From NCBI GenBank assembly GCA_036733925.1, contig DAIMZO010000028.1, positions 1 to 20,309 on the forward strand: a stretch of 20,309 bases of DNA. Direction: 5' to 3'. The notes beneath the pieces were generated by a model. The model saw only the letters and a list, made by a program, of their open reading frames with translations, was not told the DNA's origin and ran no database searches. The stretch comes from UBA2897 sp036733925. Lineage in GTDB: Bacteria > Bacillota > Negativicutes > Selenomonadales > Selenomonadaceae. The position numbers were made by a program, and so were the translations under genes. Positions 16,472 to 20,309 of the stretch are shown here, in pieces (position 1 is the first letter of the stretch; the number at the start of each line of letters is the position of its first letter).

Positions 16472-18178
16472 ATGCTGCGGGGTTGGAAACATTTTCTGTT
16501 GCGTGCGTGGGCGCGCGGGACGCAGGTTGTCGAGCATGAAGCGGGGCTGCTCGCCGCGCTCTATGTCCTGAATTTCGCGCCGATTGTCTGGTTCAATCTG
16601 CATTCGTATCAGGCGCAGCAGCTCGGCGTGCTGCTGTTCGACGCGGTGTTCCTGTTCGGCGGGGTGCTGCTCTACGTCCTGATGCTCGGCTTTATCCCGT
16701 TACGCAGCGTCCGGCGTTTCCTGTTCGCCATCTCGTTTTTCCTGTCGCTGCTGCTCAGCGTCTCGGAGGCGTTCTGCATCCTGCAATACAGCTCGCTGAT
16801 CGGTGCGGGCATCGTGACGGCAGTGCTGCAGACGAATCCGGCCGAGGCCGGCGAGTTCCTCCTCATGTACGTCGGCGGGAAGGGGGCCGTGGCGGCCATC
16901 CTGCTGCTGTTCGCGGGCCTCGCGGCATGGCGTTTCCTCGGGCGCGTGCGGATTCCGCTCTCGAGGCACCGGATTTCTCGCGCCCTGCCCGTACTGCTCG
17001 CAGCGGCCCTGCTTGCGGGCGGCGTGCTGCTGCACAGCTATATGTCTTTCATCAAGAACGACTCGCTCGATGTGCCGGTCGTCCGCGTGAACCGCGCCGT
17101 GCAGACGTCGGTCGAGAACATCCAGGCGTTCGAAAAGCTCAAGGACGAGGCGGCGTCGGACGTGCAGATCACGGAAAATAAGAGCGATACGCCCTATGTC
17201 GTATTCATCCTCGGTGAGTCGACAAACCGCGCGCGGCTGCATCTCTACGGCTATCCGCTCGAGAATACGCCAAACCTCGATGCGCTGAACGAGAAAGGCG
17301 AGCTTGCGGTTTACCGGGATACCATCAGCCCCGAGGCTGCGACGGTCGCTGTGCTCCGCAAATTGCTGACGTTCTCGGATATGGATTCGGACCGGCCCTG
17401 GTATACCTACAACAACCTGATCGACGTCATGAAGGCGGCGGGGTACCGGACGTATTGGCTCTCGAATCAGGAGAGTTCCGGGATCTGGGGCAATGTCGCG
17501 CAGCTCTTCGCCGGGCGCAGCGACTACAGCCGTTTCACGCGGCTGCGCGAGTCTCATGAGGATAATGGCATCTACGATGAAGCGCTTTTCCCGCTCGTCG
17601 ACGAGGCTTTGCAGGATCCCGCACCAAAGAATTTTTACGTCCTGCATCTGATGGGCGGGCATGGGCTCTACTACATGCGTTTCCCGTATCTCTTCACGAA
17701 GTTCACAGCCGCGGATATCCCTGCGCCGCAGGATACGCTGTCCGAGGAAAAGCGCACGGAAATCGCGCAGTACGAGAACGCCATCTACTATGACGATTTC
17801 GTCGTCACGAGCCTCATGGGCAAGTTCGCCGACAAGGACGCGCTCGTCGTCTATACCCCAGATCACGGCGAGGCCGTCTACGATAACGGCGTGTTCTCCG
17901 GCCATGTCGAGGAGAATCCGACGAAGGAAACGCTCGAGATTCCGATGATCTTCTGGGCGTCGGACGCCTATAAGGCGCATCATCCCGAGAAATGGCGTGC
18001 AATCCAGGCGGCCGTGAACCGACCCTATATGACCGATGACTTCATCGACACCCTGCTCGACATCCTCGATATCCATACGGCTGAGTTCGACCCGTCGAAA
18101 AGCGTGATCAACGCGGCGTTCCGGCCGCGCACGCACCGCATGGTGAAAGGGAAAGATTACGATACGGAAATGAAGTAG
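16472..18178 (+). CDS. Phosphoethanolamine transferase (EptA/CptA-type sulfatase-fold enzyme)
   Basis: A 568-residue inner-membrane enzyme that moves phosphoethanolamine from phosphatidylethanolamine onto lipid A, LPS core sugars or a similar glycan. Five hydrophobic helices occupy residues about 25-195 (for example GVLLFDAVFLFGGVLLYVL and LLAAALLAGGVLLHSYM). The periplasmic catalytic domain has the metal-binding FILGES (Glu249), the likely nucleophile Thr291 in SPEAATVAVLRKLLTF, HLMGGHG, and the metal-binding DHGE (residues 464-467). That T pattern resembles the CptA/EptC branch. GAGGG lies five bases before ATG 16472, while the ATG at 16460 has no RBS, so I prefer 16472. A gene of this type agrees with an LPS-bearing outer membrane. 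The exact acceptor cannot be read from the sequence. Confidence 0.9.
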   Translation: MLRGWKHFLLRAWARGTQVVEHEAGLLAALYVLNFAPIVWFNLHSYQAQQLGVLLFDAVFLFGGVLLYVLMLGFIPLRSVRRFLFAISFFLSLLLSVSEAFCILQYSSLIGAGIVTAVLQTNPAEAGEFLLMYVGGKGAVAAILLLFAGLAAWRFLGRVRIPLSRHRISRALPVLLAAALLAGGVLLHSYMSFIKNDSLDVPVVRVNRAVQTSVENIQAFEKLKDEAASDVQITENKSDTPYVVFILGESTNRARLHLYGYPLENTPNLDALNEKGELAVYRDTISPEAATVAVLRKLLTFSDMDSDRPWYTYNNLIDVMKAAGYRTYWLSNQESSGIWGNVAQLFAGRSDYSRFTRLRESHEDNGIYDEALFPLVDEALQDPAPKNFYVLHLMGGHGLYYMRFPYLFTKFTAADIPAPQDTLSEEKRTEIAQYENAIYYDDFVVTSLMGKFADKDALVVYTPDHGEAVYDNGVFSGHVEENPTKETLEIPMIFWASDAYKAHHPEKWRAIQAAVNRPYMTDDFIDTLLDILDIHTAEFDPSKSVINAAFRPRTHRMVKGKDYDTEMK

Positions 18179-18182
18179 AAGG

Positions 18183-18794
18183 CAGGGCCTCTATATCGTG
18201 CGTGATGATCAGCAGCGTCTGTCCCGTTTTCTGCGCGCGTGCAAACAGCGCATGAAACAGGGCGGACGCTGCTTTTTTATTCTTGAGTTCCTGTTCGTTG
18301 ATGTCCGCGACGATGGCAAACGGGGCCGGATCCTCGGTCTCCCAGAGCGCCTCGAACGAAGAGACCTTCATCGGGTTGACCTGCTCGAGGTACTGCGCGT
18401 GCATGTGGCCGCTGTCCATCGCCGCGAAAAGGCCGAACAGCATGAAGATGGCCCCAGCCTTCAGCGTCTGCGTGAATGCGTGACGCGAGGCTTTGTCATG
18501 CAGGATGTGCCAGCGATGCGCGAAGATATCCCCCATGAAGCGGGAATATTCGGATCAGTTCATGCCGAAATGGAATTCCTGCACGATGCCGGTCACAACG
18601 CCCAATGAGAAGTTGATGATGAACAGCGTGCCGAAGAAGCGCACGAGCTTGCGGCTCGTTTTCTTCCATGCCGGCCGCTTCGTCCGGACATAGCAGGCCT
18701 CGAGCAGCGCGACGATGATCGACAGCCCGAGCGTCACCGGAACGAATAGGAAATGGTAAATGGTCGTGATGGCGAACTGCCATCGGAAATACAT
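18183..18794 (-). pseudogene. cydA: Remnant of cytochrome bd oxidase subunit I (cydA) joined to an ABC ATPase tail
   Basis: From an ATG at 18794 (minus strand) the sequence reads FRWQFAITTIYHFLFVPVTL, containing the CydA haem-ligand His of the YHFLFVP motif, then YVRTKRPAWKKTSRKLVRFF and GVVTGIVQEFHFGMN. A TGA (18555-18557) replaces the Trp of GMNWSEYSRF, after which SEYSRFMGDIF continues in frame. About 130 residues are then missing and the frame jumps to AMDSGHMHAQYLEQVNP and SFEALWETEDPAPFAIV, a central CydA segment. At about 18280 this fuses in frame to ALFARAQKTGQTLLIITHD, the H-loop tail of an ABC ATPase, probably CydC or CydD of the same locus, and stops four bases from the preceding gene's end. 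Nonsense mutation plus two large deletions make it non-functional. Confidence 0.85.
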
Positions 18795-18967
18795 GAGGGA
18801 AGAAGGCAGAAAGAAATTCCTCGAAATCGTCCGGAGAAAAGCGGAAGGAGGCAGGATTTCCGGCCGCGGAAAAAGAATCAATGAGAAGGTGCTTTTCGTC
18901 CGAGCCTCTGCAGCTAGGAGCGGGGGAGAAGCCGGATTTTGCAATGGAAACAAGGGAGGGCCTACCT

Positions 18968-20215
18968 ATGAGTCTCATGGAACATCTGAAGCAGTCGGAT
19001 CCAGCGGTCGCCGCAAGCATCGACCGGGAACTGAACCGCCAGCGTACGAAGCTCGAGCTGATCGCGTCGGAGAATATCGTTTCACGCGCGGTGCTCGAAG
19101 CGCAGGGCAGCGTGCTGACGAATAAATATGCCGAGGGATACCCGGGCAAGCGGTATTATGGCGGCTGCGAATTCGTGGATGAAGTCGAGCAGCTCGCCAT
19201 CGACCGCGCGAAAAAGCTTTTCGGCTGCGGATACGCGAACGTCCAGCCGCATTCCGGGGCACAGGCAAATATGGCTGTATTTTTCGCGCTTCTCCATCCT
19301 GGCGACACAGTCATGGGCATGAATCTGACGGACGGCGGGCATCTGACGCATGGCAGCCCGGTCAACATGAGTGGCAAGTATTTCCATATCGTGCCGTACG
19401 GTGTCCGCAAAGAGGATGAGCGCATCGACTACGATGAGATGGAGCGCATCGCGAAAGAGTGCCGTCCAAAACTCATCGTCGGCGGCGCGTCGGCCTACGC
19501 GCGCGTCATCGACTTCGAGCGCATGGCCGAGATCGCGCACAGCGTCGGCGCCTATCTGATGGTCGACATCGCGCATATCGCGGGGCTCGTCGCGGCCGGC
19601 CTGCACCCGAGCCCGATTCCGTATGCTGACGTCGTGACGACCACGACACATAAGACCCTGCGCGGTCCGCGCGGTGGCATGATCCTCTGCAAGGATGCGG
19701 AGTTCGGCAAGCAGTTCAATAAGGCCATCTTTCCCGGCATTCAGGGCGGCCCGCTCATGCACGTCATCGCGGCGAAGGCCGTGGCTCTCGGCGAGGCGCT
19801 GCAGCCATCCTTCAAGGACTATGCGAAGCAGGTCATCAAGAACGCGGCCGTGCTCGCCGACGAGCTCACGAAGGACGGCTTCCGCATCGTGACCGGCGGC
19901 ACGGACAACCACCTGATGCTCGTCGACCTCACGAGCAAGAACCTCACCGGCAAAGAGGCGCAGAATCTGCTCGATGAAGTCAACCTCACCGTCAACAAGA
20001 ACACCATCCCGTTCGAGCCGCGTTCCCCGTTCGTCACGAGCGGCATCCGTCTCGGCAGTCCGGCGCTCACGACCCGCGGATTCAAAGAGGACGACATGAA
20101 AGAGGTCGCCGACATCATCGCCCTCGTTCTCGACAACCCCGAGAACGAATCCGTCAAAGACCAGGCCCGCACCCGCGTCGCCGCCCTCTGCAAAAAATAC
20201 CCGCTCTACGAATAA
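18968..20215 (+). CDS. glyA: Serine hydroxymethyltransferase
   Basis: GlyA interconverts serine and glycine with tetrahydrofolate, feeding one-carbon units and glycine. The 415-residue PLP enzyme is full length: LELIASENIVSRAVLEAQGS at the N-terminus, NKYAEGYPGKRYYGG, QPHSGAQANMAVF, VDIAHIAGLVAAGLHPSP, and the PLP lysine K229 in TTTTHKTLRGPRGG, ending with the FVTSGIRLG.PA.TTRG region. I chose ATG 18968 because GGGAGGG lies about seven bases upstream and the family's opening helix starts here; the open frame runs further upstream without homology. No clear promoter was found in the 170 bases upstream. It supplies or consumes serine, the TrpB co-substrate, but no regulatory link is visible. 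Confidence 0.98.
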   Translation: MSLMEHLKQSDPAVAASIDRELNRQRTKLELIASENIVSRAVLEAQGSVLTNKYAEGYPGKRYYGGCEFVDEVEQLAIDRAKKLFGCGYANVQPHSGAQANMAVFFALLHPGDTVMGMNLTDGGHLTHGSPVNMSGKYFHIVPYGVRKEDERIDYDEMERIAKECRPKLIVGGASAYARVIDFERMAEIAHSVGAYLMVDIAHIAGLVAAGLHPSPIPYADVVTTTTHKTLRGPRGGMILCKDAEFGKQFNKAIFPGIQGGPLMHVIAAKAVALGEALQPSFKDYAKQVIKNAAVLADELTKDGFRIVTGGTDNHLMLVDLTSKNLTGKEAQNLLDEVNLTVNKNTIPFEPRSPFVTSGIRLGSPALTTRGFKEDDMKEVADIIALVLDNPENESVKDQARTRVAALCKKYPLYE

Positions 20216-20230
20216 ACAGGAGTCCGAACT

Positions 20231-20309
20231 CGTGATATGGGAAATCTGCTCAAAGGACATCTCGACGCCGTAGATATCCTCAACGGTGGCAGCGATATCC
20301 CGCTGGCTC
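20231..20309 (-). pseudogene. Truncated IS256-family transposase, running off the window
   Basis: On the minus strand from the window edge the sequence reads SQRDIAATVEDIYGVEMSFE then QISHIT, which matches the IS256/Mutator transposase stretch usually written (S/T)(T/Q)RDI...(L/V)E.IYG(V/M)...S...IS.IT. Similarity stops at about 20231, where the frame runs into sequence antisense to glyA, so the transposase is cut off there. The 5' part lies outside the window. No terminal inverted repeat can be seen. It shows that an insertion sequence once reached this spot and was later truncated. Confidence 0.7.

Noticed and set aside
16700..18136. Long antisense frame over the phosphoethanolamine transferase
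   Set aside because: Shadow frame; the plus strand carries all catalytic motifs.
18795..18967. Possible glycine riboswitch ahead of glyA
   Set aside because: GA-rich sequence is present, but I could not place the conserved core or paired elements of a glycine aptamer.

Overview
The window reads as a chromosomal segment of a GC-rich, anaerobic, Gram-negative-type Firmicute. My best guess is class Negativicutes, family Selenomonadaceae (Selenomonas or Mitsuokella-like). The basis is the mix of a T-box-controlled tryptophan operon (a Firmicute trait), rubrerythrin, an AGCS sodium:amino-acid symporter, and a phosphoethanolamine transferase that implies an LPS-bearing outer membrane. This placement is inference. 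The sequence is a draft: there is a run of ten Ns at 2862-2871.

Region 1 (1-1287) holds two unrecognised genes: a 68-residue protein on the minus strand, and a membrane-anchored protein with two ~47-residue repeats. Region 2 (1327-8161) is the tryptophan locus. It has a consensus promoter, a T-box leader with a UGG (Trp) specifier and terminator, then trpF, trpC, trpB, trpA, an unknown 91-residue gene, trpE and trpG. No trpD is present. trpC is interrupted by a 48-bp direct repeat, the N gap and a piece of a clpB-like gene; this looks like a mis-joined assembly, and removing 191 bp restores a normal 256-residue TrpC.

Region 3 (8280-10987) has rubrerythrin, a patchwork of gene scraps (EtfA-like, then a membrane-protein tail), an L-asparaginase, and a small CxxC protein behind a promoter and a leader terminator. 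Region 4 (11124-13932, minus strand) has a zinc-ribbon membrane protein, a CNNM/CorC-type CBS protein and a P-loop kinase. Region 5 (14139-18178, plus strand) has the AGCS symporter, a wrecked chemotaxis receptor, and the phosphoethanolamine transferase. Region 6 (18183-20309) has a decayed cytochrome bd remnant (cydA joined to the tail of an ABC ATPase), glyA, and a truncated IS256-family transposase at the right edge.

The functional theme is central amino-acid metabolism: Trp synthesis sensed through tRNA-Trp, serine/glycine interconversion by GlyA (serine is also the TrpB co-substrate), asparagine breakdown and alanine uptake. Among these lie remnants of respiration and chemotaxis genes, which would fit a lineage that has lost motility and bd-type oxygen respiration. 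I see no CRISPR array, prophage, defence island, rRNA or tRNA. I do not see a convincing novel system; the most informative oddities are the trpC mis-join, the cyd and EtfA scraps, the missing trpD, and the unknown gene inside the trp operon.
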